From NCBI GenBank assembly GCA_964017185.1, contig OZ024880.1, positions 39,522,329-39,586,328 of the forward strand: a stretch of DNA of 64,000 nucleotides, written 5' to 3'. The notes under the pieces were generated by a model. It made no database searches. It was not told the DNA's origin and saw only the letters and a program-made list of their open reading frames with translations. Of this stretch, positions 11,101 through 23,446 are shown piece by piece. The stretch is from Rugalucina vietnamica. Its lineage: Eukaryota; Mollusca; Bivalvia; Lucinida; Lucinidae. The position numbers and the translations under genes were made by a program. The stretch's first letter is position 1. Each line of letters opens with the position of its first letter.

Positions 11101-13022
11101 CTACATCTTTCTTATGCAAGTCTTAACCCAAGAAAATCAGGATTGAATCCAACTGCCTTGAACCTCAGAAACATGGATTTTGATGTACAAACCAGAGACA
11201 AATTACTGTAGACAGGGCTAACAACAAAGGTTAGCAGAGGCAATGAACATTCAAACTGGATATATGTGCTGCCTTATCCATCTCATGTATAAAGCCATTT
11301 TTCTCCTGCTCAGGATTAATATTATTCCAAGGAAGCTGACAGAAGACAGAGAATTCCAAAGAGATGAGGATACATATCCCAATACAATCAAGATCATTTC
11401 TTAGAAAGTTTTCCTGGAACAATATTCAGATTCTAAGAGGGAGGTCAATATTGCTGTTATTTCAATCAATGTTCAAGAATCTATGGTTGAATCAAACTGA
11501 CTTGGAAGTTAATTGAGCAAAGCAGTTCATATGTCTGTAAGAATCTTGAAAGCTCATCTTCAGCACCACTAGGGTGTTTCTAAGAAAAATCCTGCAACAT
11601 TTGACACAGACCAAGTAGCTTATGAGGGGCCAGACTTTTAACATGATAAAGAAATGGCAACATTAAAACATTTTTCTCAACATTTATTTAAAAAAAAACA
11701 AGTTACATACTTTATAACCAAGAGATGAGCTTATTCAACCACAGAAAAGGTTTGTTCTGATATACACATACAAATTGATATCCATGACAGTGCTATAGCT
11801 CATATTGTGAGATAACATCTTTCAGCACTATACATTAGCTTACATTATATTCTGTACAAAAATAATCACATAAATCATATTTTTTGCTATAGGCCTAATA
11901 ATTTCTTATTTTCATATTTTGTTAATCCAACAAGCATCTACATACAACCAATAAGCTCTTGTTCCGGCTATACAAGAACTATACTTTAATCCATTTTTTG
12001 TCTATCTTAATATAAAATTTTGCAACTTAAATCCCAATGGAATACCATAATTTTACCAATTTAATTCCATAATTTTATCAATCCACAACACTAAGAAAAC
12101 CACTGAGGAAAAATATTTTCTTTAATTTCACATTCTATTCACATAAAATTGGCTTACAAACATAATCCTGTGTAAGTGATATAAATGCAAAACTAAGCTT
12201 GAAATGACAGATTTAATCAATAGCAGAAATTATTCCTAAACCATTTATTTCTGTTTCCTAGGGTTAGAATGATCCACTTTAATTCCACAAGAATCTAACC
12301 TCCTAGGGTAGGATAATGCTATCTCTCACCTATAGTGTGTGATACAATGTGCTATCAAACTGTTTTCTGTATGAATGACAGTTGTAAATTTCTACTATAG
12401 CTCAGTCAGTAACCAATCAATGAGCTTCATAAGCTACAGTCCAGTTCATACTAACAGAGCAATACTTATCACAGAAATATGAGAATAAATTCTTGATGTA
12501 ATGAAAGTTAACTGTGAAAATGTACCAAATAAATGTTTTATGTCATAACGAATTAACTGCTTTTCCTCAGATAATTACAAAAATTTAGCACAACTGGGGG
12601 TGAAACATTTTCATATAAAAAAAAAAGAGTAAAGACTTCTCCCAAATTATTTTATAAACAGCATAAAATATCTATTCATCATTAAAATCCTGTGAAGCAT
12701 TAACCATCCATAGTTCCAAAGTACATCACATGTGTAAGATGTACCCTATTTCATAGTCATTCCTAAACTCTTGCAATAATGACCCTCCATTTGCTACACA
12801 AGAGAAACATATTTGCTAGTATTCTATGATGCCAATTATTGTTGTTGGGTAATAAAACTACATTATATTTTCATGTAAACCAGCCTGGCCATTATTAATT
12901 CATATTTTTATGGCAGAGCATGTAATAAAACAGGCATGCATACATCCTTTGGTCTGCTGTCTGGTGTATGAAATTTGCCTTAGTACAGAATCTGCTTGAT
13001 TATGTATAACGAAAATGCTTCC
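8134..13022. other. Long AT-rich stretch, nearly repeat-free
   Basis: About 4.9 kb of AT-rich sequence with only short ORFs of biased composition and none resembling a known family. This is the longest interval in the window without a recognisable mobile element. Probable intron. Confidence 0.6.
9593..9667. repeat. Two-copy ~44-bp tandem repeat
   Basis: CTACAGGATCTTGAACCATTGGGCATGTCAT is followed by a near-copy with CTACAAGATCTTGGACCACTGGGCATGTCAT. Local duplication. Confidence 0.85.
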
Positions 13023-13303
13023 TCATCATAAAAACATGTCCGTGTAATATATACCCCCTTGAACCCCACATTTATATAGAAAAACTGGGGTATGCAGGGG
13101 TATACCTTTTTTTCTTATTTTTGCTCCAAAACATAGATTGTGGGTACTCGTTAGAACCGCCTCGGCGAGGCAGTTCTAACGTGTACCCACAATCTATGTT
13201 TTGAGTAAAAATAAGAAAAATATTGAAAAATTTCTACTGAAAATTTTCATTTTTTTACAACTTTAAAAATCTCTGTATATTGCATGGGCATGATTTCGTA
13301 ATG
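13023..13303 (+). mobile_element. Family B foldback MITE, copy B1
   Basis: About 280 bp. Left end CATCATAAAAACATGTCCGT, right end GGGCATGATTTCGTAATG, which are imperfect inverted repeats. The centre is a long palindrome at about 13106-13222. Its arms contain CATAGATTGTGGGTAC and complement around AGAACCGCCTCGGCGAGGC. A second AT-rich arm (CTTATTTTTGCTC) extends the stem. Confidence 0.9.
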
Positions 13304-14211
13304 TAAAATGAATTTATTTATCAGCACATGTAATATCTCCATTCAAAAGACATCACAGGGTAACTGACATTTCAAAATGTCTCATGTGGTTTGTTCTGAT
13401 AGCTAGATTTATGCAAATAAAATTGCAACAAAGATGCAAAACTGCAACAAAAATGCCAAACGAAAACATAAAATGTCCAAGGACAAACTTCATGCTCAGC
13501 AAGATCATGACACTGTCCTATCTAAACTGATGGTCTAAAGATGCTCTAAGCTTTAAATTGAAAGACATTTGAAAGCTTTTAAATATTCATGTTGTATAAA
13601 GTTTATCTAGATTTAATGCAATACAGATTATCTTGTCATTCAATACAAGTCTAAGGTCTTCTCTAAAATCCTACTTGGCATATATAAAATGCACAGCAAA
13701 CAAAATTTTGTGATTATTTTGATTCAATCTTAATTCAATCATTTACAGACATGCATTTTGTATTTTGGATGTGTGTTTTATGAGGGCCTGCATTTTGTTA
13801 TCTCTGTTAAGTAGCTGATAGGCAGATTTCAAGATGGATAAATGCTATTTAACACAGTTTTATCTAAATATTGAATGATTTTATCATAAACATTGTTTAA
13901 CAGGCAGACCTGTTTAACAGGCAGACTTCTTGTGCATACAGACACAACAGTTGTGGATTTAAATCCTTTTCATTCTAAATGTTTGTATAAACTCAACAGT
14001 TTGGTCACCATTTTTATCAAACTTCAAAAACATTGCATCTATTGATGGTTTTATCATGATAAGTTTTTAAAATTCAGATTATTGGATTAAAGATAAACCT
14101 GTCTTTAAAGATGGATTAGTCTTTGTTTAACCATCAACAAGGCTATACTGTATAAACTCTACAATCTGATAGTAAATATTTAATTCAAAACTAAATGTTT
14201 GAATTTATAGA
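13304..14211. other. AT-rich non-coding stretch
   Basis: Nothing recognised except a 16-bp doublet (TGTTTAACAGGCAGAC) near 13895-13925. Confidence 0.55.
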
Positions 14212-14448
14212 TGTGCCGTTGCGTGACAAAACCAACAATCTGGGTTTCCGACCAGGTCCGACACAAACCGGCCTGTACAGTCATAGAAGCAGGCTAGAGA
14301 CTTGAAATTTCGGATTTATAAAGAAGAGGGATTGTACTACCCATGTAGCAAAAAAAAAGGCACTGATCAGCTTCACGGTAGCCGCGAAGCTGGTCTGCGC
14401 CTTTGTTTTTGCATATGCAAATTGTTGGTTTTCTCACGTGGTGGCTCA
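14212..14448 (-). mobile_element. Family A foldback MITE, copy A11
   Basis: Left TGTGCCGTTGCGTGAC, right CTCACGTGGTGGCTCA. The hairpin near 14355-14410 reads AGCTTCACGGTAGCCGCGAAGCT, with one unpaired arm difference (CACGG versus CCGCG). Confidence 0.9.
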
Positions 14449-15061
14449 GATAATCTTGACATAAATCATTCATTGAGTTCTTATAATTCATGGACAGGCT
14501 AAATGAATGTTCCAAACTAAAAACAATGAAAGAGGCACAATAAATTGTCAACAAGACACTTAGACTATTAAAGTCCAATTCGCATCTGCAAAAAATACAC
14601 ACTGTAAATATACTCCGGTGTGTATTTATACTCCGGTGTGCAAATCAACCTGAGAGTAAATTTAAATTGCGTTCGCATGGGTTTTATCGCCAGGAGTATT
14701 TTTGTAGGTAAATTTATCATTTCTGGATTAAAACCTGTTCATTTAAGTTTTCTGTATTTGCAAAACAAGAAGAGGCTGCTTCAAGGTGTTCATGTAGACT
14801 TTGGCAGCAGAGGGGAATCATGTAATGGTCAGGCATAACCTTAGCAGTTATACAGTTCCCTTTTTTCATCCTTTCACAAGGAATTACTGTTAAAATGCCC
14901 CAAAAATCCTAACCAAGAATGATGAAGAAATAGTGTGGCTGTTTGCACTCCATATGATCTAAAATGTTATGAATGGCAATAAACTCTTATTTAGCAACAA
15001 TGTCCACAGTTTCAGCAACTGTCATATAAGCAGAATATTGACTTGAAATAAAAGGGTGCAG

Positions 15062-15230
15062 GACATTTCGTCTAAAACCATTTCGTCTAAAAGCCATTTC
15101 GTCTATAGGACATTTCGTCTAAAAGCCATTTCGTCTAAAGGACATTTCGTCTAAAGGACATTTCGTCTAATGGACATTTCGTCTAAAGAACATTTCGTCT
15201 AATGGACAATTTGTCTAAAAAATCTAGTGG
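15062..15230 (+). repeat. Minisatellite of GGACATTTCGTCTAAA units, left arm
   Basis: Ten or more 14-18 bp units built on ACATTTCGTCTAA run head to tail, ending in a small palindrome at about 15228-15296 (GTGCGACATTTGGTCTAAAA and complement). This is the left arm of an inverted pair; the right arm is 15630-15853. Confidence 0.93.
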
Positions 15231-15629
15231 GTGCGACATTTGGTCTAAAAAAAAGTTAAGAAAAAATAAGAATTTTTAGACCAAATGTCGCACCTTACTG
15301 GAAATCAATTTCAGATGTGTGACTTGAAATATTTATTTATCATTTCTGCAAGTTTATGGTGACAATACATGTATATTGATCTATCTTAACTGGTCATTAG
15401 AAGCAGTTATCAAACGGGTAGATATAATGCAGTGTTTAGGATTAGTTTTGGTCCATTGTTGTCTGTTGCAGTTGTTGATTGGTAAATAATAAAAGCATTA
15501 TATATTTTTTAAATAAAAGATGCTGCTGCAACAGCGCTGGAGAGATTGGCTACTATTTGTCATATTAAATGATGAAATTGATATCCAATGAAATATTGTT
15601 CAAAAATATTTTCCTTATCATTTATGTTT

Positions 15630-15853
15630 TAGACGAGTTTTAGACGAATTTTAGACGAATTTAGACATTTTTAGACGAATTTTAGACGAAATGTCGTATT
15701 CGACGAAATGTCTATTAGACGAAATGTCAATTAGACGAAATGTCCTTTAGACGAAATGTCATTTAGACCAAATGTCTTTTAGACGAAATGTCCTTTAGAC
15801 GAAATGTCCTTTAGACGAAATGGCTTTTAGACGAAATGGTTTTAGACGAAATG
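15630..15853 (-). repeat. Minisatellite of TTTAGACGAAATGTCC units, right arm
   Basis: Inverted counterpart of the left array. The outer three units (with ACCATTTCGTC and AGCCATTTCGTC when read on minus) match the outer units of the left arm in the same order. So the two arrays are true terminal inverted arms of one foldback element of about 790 bp nested in the 14572-16105 element. The inner units are shorter (TTTTAGACGAA). Confidence 0.9.
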
Positions 15854-16192
15854 TCATGGATCCGAAATAAAAATACTCATGGGTAAATTTTACTTTGCAT
15901 TCGCATGGGACATAATAGTAAATTTACATGTGTGTATTTGTAAAAATAAAATTTGCATCTGGTCAGACCCAGGAGTAAATTTACCCATATGTAAATATAC
16001 TCTGGTGTGTATTTGCGTTCGCATGCGCCATTTACTTACCCCGAGTAAAATTTGCACACCGGAGTATATTTACACGTGTGTATTTTTGGCGCATGCGAAT
16101 TGGACTTAACTCAACATTTGTAGCATGACCCAAATACCAGCACTAACGCAAGCAGTTTACTGGAATTCCACTTTGTTGGCAAAATTCAAGTC

Positions 16193-16610
16193 CACTTGAC
16201 AGACCTAATGTTAAAGCTTTTCTCCATTACTAGAAAGACACAGACTTCTCAAACTAGAATGAATTTTAAGAAGCAACAGCCACCAACTTACTACAAAAAT
16301 CCTAGAATTACTAGTCACCCCCCCCCCCCCCCCCTGCCCCCCACTTGACAGACCTAATGTTAAAGCTTTTCTCCATTACTAGAAAGACACAGACTTCTCA
16401 AACTAGAATGAATTTTAAGAAGCAACAGCCACCAACTTACTACAAAAATCCTAGAATTACTAGTCACCCCCCCCCCTGCCCCCCACTTCACAGACCTAAT
16501 GTTAAAGCTTTTCTCCATTACTAGAAAGACACAGACTTCTCAAACTAGAATGAATTTTAAGAAGCAACAGCCACCAAATTACTACAAAAATCCTAGAATT
16601 ACTAGCCAAC
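16193..16610. repeat. Three-copy ~145-bp tandem repeat with poly-C joints
   Basis: Unit starts CACTTGACAGACCTAATGTT and ends at AATTACTAGTCACC, followed by poly-C (about 19 C at 16317-16335, shorter at the second joint). Starts at 16193, 16342 and 16484. The copies are almost identical, so amplification is recent. Spacing differences come from the C-tract length. Confidence 0.95.
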
Positions 16611-17066
16611 AGACCCCCCACCCACCCACCAACCATGCAACATTTCACTAGACAAGTACACCCAGACCAGACAGATCAATGTCCAGTTTGTTGGTATGTT
16701 CAACTCGTTGACCTTTGATGGACACTATCTCCCCCATCCCCACCACTCCCCATGACATTCCACTTGCAAAATACACTCAGATCAGACAGATCGATGTCCA
16801 GTCTTTTGAACCCTTTGAACTTTGATGGACACTATCTTTGTAGCTTACAAATTAAATTGTCTGAACCATAAAATAATATCAGTGAATATTGAGAAACAAT
16901 AAAAGTCGGAATCTTAACAATGATGAGTGATCAGGAGGGGAATAATAAATTGTCTGAAGATGAACATTTCTGTGACTTCTATGACTTCACTATCCTATCT
17001 ATTGGAGAATATACTTCCATACTGGGACATTATCAAACAATGTGAAGATTGTGGCACTAAAGTAAA

Positions 17067-17602
17067 TGCCCTTGTCTGGTAACCTCCTACCCACCTATGC
17101 AGGTTCTGCTTTCAACTTCTAGAGTGACACTGAGTGCTGTATCTCTTGACACTGTGGTGACCCGCTGTTACCCAGACCTACCATCAGGAAAACATATCCA
17201 TGAAATGTATACCCCCTCATACCCCACTTTTATATAGCAAAAATGGGGTATGCAGGGGTATACCTATTTTTCTAAATTTTGCTCCAAAACATAGATTGTG
17301 GGTACTCATTAGAACCGCCTCACCGAGGCGGTTCTAACGTGTACCCACAATCTATGTTTTGAGCAAAAATAAGAAAAATATAAAAAAAATTCCGACAAAA
17401 TTTTCAATTTTTACAGCTGAAAAAATTCTCTGTATATTGCATGGGCAAGTTTTCGTAATGACTAATGTCCCTCGCCTTGGAACCTCCTACCCACCTATGC
17501 AGTTTCTGCTTTCAACTTCCACACAGTGACACTGAGAGCTGAACATCAGTTGCTGTATCTCATGACACTGTGGTGACCCACTGTAACCTAGACCTACTAA
17601 TG
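17067..17602. repeat. Duplicated ~120-bp segment flanking a MITE
   Basis: ACCTCCTACCCACCTATGCAG ... GACACTGTGGTGACCC occurs at about 17081-17182 and again at 17485-17602. Family B copy B2 sits exactly between them. Either the segment duplicated and a MITE landed at the joint, or an exchange copied the flank. Confidence 0.88.
17182..17460 (+). mobile_element. Family B foldback MITE, copy B2
   Basis: Left CATCAGGAAAACATATCC, right GGGCAAGTTTTCGTAATG. The palindrome near 17263-17375 is centred on GCCTCACCGAGGC and includes GTATACCC and its complement. Confidence 0.92.
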
Positions 17603-19746
17603 TACAAATTAGAACAAATTAGAACATTGTAGATACTGACAGAATACATCAACAAAGTTCACAGTGAAAACAAGATTCACATACCACTGGCCGATCCTAT
17701 GTTACTAGAAGGCATAATTTGCACTCCAACTGCCAAAAGGGTTACAATATTTTGTTGTTGGGACAGGTGAAACATTGGAGAAATATTTCAACAATAATGT
17801 TTTTCACAAAAATATAAATATTATTTTTCTTGTATCATATTGTGTATTAAGTGTTGAACCCTTATAACAGCAATTATCAGGATAGGTGAGCAGTGTTACA
17901 ATGTTTGTGCCAAAGTTATATCAACATATGTAATAATACAACAGTTTGTGTAAGTTTGTTTGTCCAAAGTTTATAAGCAATATTCCCACAATAACCCCCA
18001 TATTTCACAGCTGGATTATTAACACAACTGGCCCATTCAGGTAGATAATGTTCTTGACCACTGGTTTAAATACATGCTTCAGCTGGATAAGATGTCTGGA
18101 TAGTTATTTACTGTGATGCAATGTAACTAATTTGGTGCAAGAAAAGCTGTTAGCGGTGTTTATACTGTATACATTGTGGCATGTACAAGTGTTTTGGCTT
18201 CGGTCAACTGGTACAACTGTGTGTCCCAGGTATAAGCATTGCCAACACTCTTTGTCTGCAGGTGGCACTACAACACAATTATCATGCAAATATCCTCTTT
18301 GCTTTACTTGAATGTTACTATGGAATGGAACAAACAGCTACGATAAATAACATGAAACATGTTGTTGAAGATGAGTCTCATCTTTGCTTTACATGTTCAA
18401 TTGTTGCGAGATGTTTTTGACAATGCTGAAAACATGAGTGGGCAGAGGGAGGAGATATCTGAATTTTCAGCTGAATAGGATGAGTAGACCCTAAAGACCA
18501 TATTCACCTCATAAGCTAGTTGGTAGACCCTATGAATCTCAGGCCACAAAATAATTAATAATTAACCCCATAAATGACCCACAAAGTACTCAGCTAATTA
18601 CCCTAACTTCATGTCTCCTGAAGGGTCACTCCATCATCACATCCCATCTCACATTCCCTTCCCATGATCCACTTGGCTTCAGATCTGAAGAGAGAAAAGT
18701 AGGTATAATTAACAGGAAATCTTTTCATAACACAACTTCTGGATATACTAAGGAATTACAGACAGTTTTGTATTTGGTAACCAAAATTTCAAGGTTGCTG
18801 CCACATTAAGTAGCCCAATGTTAGACCAGATATTGATGTAACCCATCCTAATTAACTCTGCATGTTGTTTTAATGGAAAAGACAGAGCCATCAATTTCCT
18901 GACCATACTCTGTAATAACAAATATCATGCCTCTAGTTTGCAAATCTGGAAAAGTTTGGACTGGGCTGGATTTAATTTCATGGTATGTGGCAAAGCAAAC
19001 AGAAACTGTCAGAGTGGCCTCATCTGTTATGAAACCAACAGCTCACCAACAGCTGATTTACTGTGGTGCTGAAATCAAAACATCATAATGTTAATTGCTC
19101 AGCATTCATCACTTCCCCAGTAGGTGACAGTGGAAACAGAAATAATTCAGACATTTATTCAAATCATTATTCATTGATTTTTTTTTTTATTGACAATATC
19201 TACAATAAAATTCACCTCATAACCAAGATTTTTGGCACTCAAAAACAAGATTCTTTACAAATAAGGACAAAATGAAATTCATCCTCCATCAAAAACATTG
19301 CACAGTAGCTGAATAAAGATTGAAAGATCCGCATCACCATGCTAATTTGATGCAAATATATGCAGCTATTTTCTGTCACTTCCACATGAGTGATTCTGCT
19401 TACTTGGCCTACCTATCTCTCACTATCTACCCTAGCAGCCAATTAGGGCTCCTGAGGAAGGGGCCACTTGTTTTGCCACTTGTCACCTTATCTTCTGGTT
19501 TATTAATTACACTTATGCAAATATTGTATAACCTCCAACCACTGCCACCAACCATGTTCTCTTTAATAATCCCATTATCAGAAGACAGATTAGGAGAGAT
19601 AAGATCTCCCTAATGTGGCCCCTAACGGAGCGGCCTGGTGGCTGATTAAAGACTTGATGTGGTTCCCTGCTGCTTGATGCACTCAGGCTGCTATGTGTGT
19701 GGTCAATGTTGGGCCTGCAATTGCATTGTACTTAATCATGTTAACA
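17603..19746. other. AT-rich non-coding stretch
   Basis: No credible exon or repeat family. It contains a small cluster of octamer-like sites, listed separately. Confidence 0.55.
19339..19522 (+). promoter_or_regulatory. Cluster of three octamer-like (POU) motifs
   Basis: ATGCTAAT at 19339, ATGCAAAT at 19350 and ATGCAAAT at 19515 fall within 184 bp of non-repetitive sequence. POU/Oct factors bind ATGCAAAT. In AT-rich DNA such octamers occur by chance, so an intronic enhancer is only a possibility. Confidence 0.25.
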
Positions 19747-19985
19747 TGCACTAGTTAGTTGAAACCACTAAGCCCGCCCCCCTTTAAGCACGCTGGGTTT
19801 CAGGCAGGAAACCTAACTTCAGTCCCTGCAGTGCTGACAATAACTGTGGGTTACCTGCCATGGTTTTACGAATCTACCACCAGTCTGGGCTACTGAGCAG
19901 GAAGTTGTCAAAAGTCAAAGTACATATACCTGCTATATTCTTCAGGTCTGGAGTGGGGGGGAGGGGCGACTTTTAGACTAGAAAT
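19747..19985. mobile_element. Decayed family E element, copy E3
   Basis: Starts TGCACTAGTTAGTTGAAACC, matching the E1 left terminus with a few changes. It continues with CTGGGTTTCAGGC and near the right CAAAAGTCAAAGTACATATA, paralleling CAAAAGTCAAAGTCCCCTAT in E1, then a G run. The right terminus is lost. Confidence 0.6.
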
Positions 19986-20906
19986 GGCTTAGACAGATAT
20001 AATGTATTACAACAGTTTGTAAAGCAGTGTTTCTCTGATCTTGGGACAGTTTCCAGAGATAGGAATTCATCATCCATTGGTTAATAATAGCATGTCACAA
20101 TGAAAACAGCTAAAATTTGACATAACTTTTCAGACTTTCAGGCTAGAATTTTCAAGAGGAATCAATATGAACATCAATATTAAAACATTATTTATTGAGC
20201 ACTTAATTGTGGCTTCTTTTGTCATTTTAATTACAATTCAATATGAACATTATGGACAGAATAAGAACTAATCTAATATTTTTCTAACTCATAAACCCTA
20301 ATTGATTATCCCATAATTTACCATTTTTCTGAAACAATGCTAAATCAAAGAATAAAATCTTAATTATCCTAAAAATTTAGAAAAATTGCTGGCTTCATAG
20401 AAAGTCATCAACCCCTGGCAATTTATGAAAAAAAAGCAAGACCAAAAGAAGCACAGAATACAGAATATTTTATCCAGCATTAAACATCATACAATGTTTA
20501 TAGCATACAACAGTTCATTCTGCTGACATGCAGAAGCTCAAAGGCAATCAATTTGTTGTTAATTCAATACAAAATTATTCCATGTGACATTTCTTATCTC
20601 TGAGGCAGCAGAATTTCACTGATACAATCTGCCATCTTTTAACTTTAATTTGTCTTCCTGCATTCCCTAGATATCTGACATACACAAGAAACATAAGAGT
20701 ACTGTTAAGTTCCTAAGACTTTCCTGGAAATGTAGCCTTGTATGGTATCATTCAAGTTGTCGGAACATGTTTGAGGTTCAATAAACTAGATACCATCAAC
20801 CCTGACAGTTGAGCTCCCAAGCCCTTTCAGAAAGGTTTTTCCTATCTTAAAAAGGGGTAGTCATTACAGGGACATATTCTCTTAACTGACCTTTATTTTA
20901 AATAAT
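19986..20906. other. AT-rich non-coding stretch
   Basis: I see no gene, repeat family or structured element here. Confidence 0.55.
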
Positions 20907-21142
20907 TGAGCCGCCTCATGGGAAAACCAACAATCTGCATATGCGAAAACAAAGACGCAGATCAGCTTCGCGGTAACCGCGAAGCTGATCAGCGCCTTTG
21001 TTTTCGCTACACGGATAGTACAGTTCATCTTCTACTTAAATCCGAAATTTCAAGCTTCTAGCGCTCTTCTGTGCTTGTAAAGGCCGGTTTGTGTCGGACC
21101 TGTTCGGAAACCACATTGTTAGTTTTCCCACGAGGCGGCTCA
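20907..21142 (+). mobile_element. Family A foldback MITE, copy A12 (reference quality)
   Basis: Near-consensus copy. TGAGCCGCCTCATGGG is at the left, CCCACGAGGCGGCTCA at the right, and about 30 bp of TIR includes AAAACCAACAAT and its near-complement. The hairpin (about 20945-21005) is a near-perfect palindrome centred on GCGGTAACCGC. The unpaired remainder contains TAAATCCGAAATTTCAAGC and GGCCGGTTTGTGTC, which are conserved in all full copies. Confidence 0.95.
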
Positions 21143-21317
21143 ATTATAATGTTAGCCATCAATGTTGCTGCCTCAAGATCTTGAAGATGATAATTTGACA
21201 TTTCCAAAGCCTTCAAAATTAATTTGACATTGTTGTTGGGTAAAATGATTGACAGGTCACATGGTATGAATGACAAGGACATTATTAATATGAAATTAGG
21301 GGTATGAAGAATATTAA

Positions 21318-22084
21318 TACAGTTGAACCTGCTGAATCAGCCACCTGCATAAGAGAGCCAGTCTGAAACATTCCCAATCATTTTCACTATATTTTATCTC
21401 TGCATAAGACAGCCACCTCCACAAGACAACCAGCAGCCAGTAAAATCAATCCCAAAACAGACAGGCGACTTTCTCCAATTTGACTTATCTAGAGCTCGAC
21501 ACTTCTCTGCAAGAGTGTTTTGATAAACTGGTCATATATCATGAAATCTGCAGTGATTTGTTTATATGTAACTACATGATAGTAAAATGGTGATGTTAAA
21601 AGCAGCAGACTGGGTCTTATAAGTAGATTTAAACTGAAGGTAATTAAACTGCAAGAGCTGTTGAGATAAAACAAAATCAGAGAGATTTGAGAACCCCAAA
21701 ATTGGAGGAGATTGGTGGAGAAAGTCGCCAGTGTGAAAATGCTTATAACTCTCTATAAGACAGCCACATCATACTTGCCTAAAGTCAAATTTCCCATTTA
21801 CAAGCATTATTGTATTTAATTAAAACAGTTAATTAGCAGAAAAAATCAATTAAGTTAATACACATGAGGCTTTGTATATATTTTTGTGTAACGAAGCATG
21901 AAATGATGTCAACTTATGAAACACATACAGGTAGTCCTTCCTTAGAGAGGATTTTTCTTGTGACAGTAAGAATATTTTCTACATGACAACTGCTCTGACT
22001 GAACCTTGATAAGACAGCCACCTGTGTATAACAGCCAGCTTAGCTCACTCCCAAAGGTGGCGCTTTTATAGAGGTTTGACTGTA
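21318..22084. mobile_element. pogo/Tigger-like non-autonomous element
   Basis: Bounded by TA-CAGTTGAACCTGC at the left and AGAGGTTTGACTG-TA at the right, imperfect inverted repeats flanked by TA. Subterminal motifs (ATAAGACAGCCACCT) recur near 21405, 21755 and 22010. A TA target with CAGT..AACCTCTATA ends is the pattern of pogo/Tigger (Tc1/mariner) elements. The assignment is by motif only; there is no transposase. Confidence 0.6.
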
Positions 22085-23168
22085 TATGTATGAGCCTTCT
22101 CATAGGAAAAGGTGTGCTAAAATTTACTAGCTAGGTGTACAACTGGCCTTGGCAGTCAGAGAACTGCTTCGTTACTGCGGGAAAAGCTTGTTACATATTG
22201 AACAAAAAAGAATCTTACTGGACAGAGGAATTCTCGGTCAAGCCACAAGACAAGTTCTCTCATTATGCAGGTCACATGACAACTGTTCCTCTTTAAAGTC
22301 AATATATCAGTATGACTGCAGTTTAAAGATTTTCCTGGTGGAAAAAGACAAAGAAAGAAAACAATTTCTTAGTAACAGCTGTTCAAATGAATTATACATG
22401 TTTTAGTGTCAAGCTAAATTGCATTATAGAGCAGTTAGAAGTACAATTGATAAGGCTTTCAGAAGGTAATGCAAAGAACAGCAAAACATCACTGTGACCT
22501 TGAATATTCAACGGTCAAGGTCAACTACATATGAACAATGGCTTCCAGTAGAATGGTTCTCAATAATGATCACTAGCAAGAGCATATAATCTCTGAGAGA
22601 TTATAGGCTCCTGCCACTAGCTATTGACTATTTGAATATTAACATGACTTGTGTACGCTTGCTTGTTTGAGGGTGAGGGTGGGTGGAGGTGTTTGGTGGG
22701 GGTGGAACCGGACAGTGAGTAAGCCTCACAAATATCTGCAAGATGACAGTCGATGAAAATCTCATATTACACCAAATAATGTAGGTTATAGTAATACCTC
22801 TAACAGGTTGGTAAACATCATCAGTATAATAATTCATAACATCTTATGTTTTCATCTGGACCTGATCATATCTCTGTAACTACACAGTTTCTTTAATTAG
22901 TTCTCTCACACCTACTGATCATAGGTCAGACTCAAACAAAAGAAACAATCAGTTTTTCTTGTAGTCCAGTATAGTTCACCTTTTTGAGGTTTCTTTCTAT
23001 CTTGTTTTATAATGAAAGACAAATTTGTATCAATCCTCTGCGTCAATGTTGTCCATGTCTAAAGCAGGTTTTCAATGTGTATTCCATTTCCTACTCTCAA
23101 TCAGAACTGTTACAATATGTGGTAATGTATCCATTAGTGAGAATTGTTCTAGAGTCAGTAGACTCAGC
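22085..23168. other. Non-coding stretch with a G-rich patch
   Basis: No gene seen. At 22669-22710 runs of GGG occur (GGTGGGTGGAGGTG, GGTGGGGGTGG) that could form a G-quadruplex on the plus strand. Confidence 0.5.
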
Positions 23169-23446
23169 CATCACGAAAACATGTCCGTGTAATATATACC
23201 CCCTTGAACCCCACTTTCATATAGCAAAACTGGTGTTTGCAGGGGTATACCTATTTTTCTTATTTTTGCTCAAAAACATAGATTGTGGGTACTCGTTAGA
23301 ACCGCCTCGCCGAGGCGGTTCTAACGTGTACCCACAATCTATGTTTTGAGCAAAAATAAGAAAAATATCAAACTTTTTCTGATGAAATTTTCAACTTTTA
23401 AAGGTGAAAAAATCTCTGTATATTGCATGGACATGTTTTCATAATG
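23169..23446 (+). mobile_element. Family B foldback MITE, copy B3
   Basis: Left CATCACGAAAACATGTCCGT, right GGACATGTTTTCATAATG. The palindrome near 23252-23366 has a perfect centre GAACCGCCTCGCCGAGGCGG. An open frame of 121 codons runs into it by chance. Confidence 0.93.

Larger units (their letters stand above)
14572..16105. mobile_element. 1.5-kb non-autonomous element with ~55-bp TIRs
   Basis: The left end starts AGTCCAATTCGCATCTGC and includes AAATATACTCCGGTGTG. The right end carries the inverted copy, CACACCGGAGTATATTT then GCATGCGAATTGGAC. TTAA abuts both ends (14568-14571, 16106-16109), suggesting a TTAA-type target duplication. Subterminal regions repeat TTCGCATG and ACTCYGGTGTG motifs. 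The core holds a separate inverted pair of minisatellites. No transposase ORF. Confidence 0.83.

Noticed and set aside
18104-18420. Overlapping ORFs on both strands around 18.2 kb
   Set aside because: Mutually antisense, short, and without any motif. Neither is supported.
22149-22406. 85-codon ORF following the pogo-like element
   Set aside because: No recognisable domain, no splice-site context, AT-driven composition; consistent with chance.
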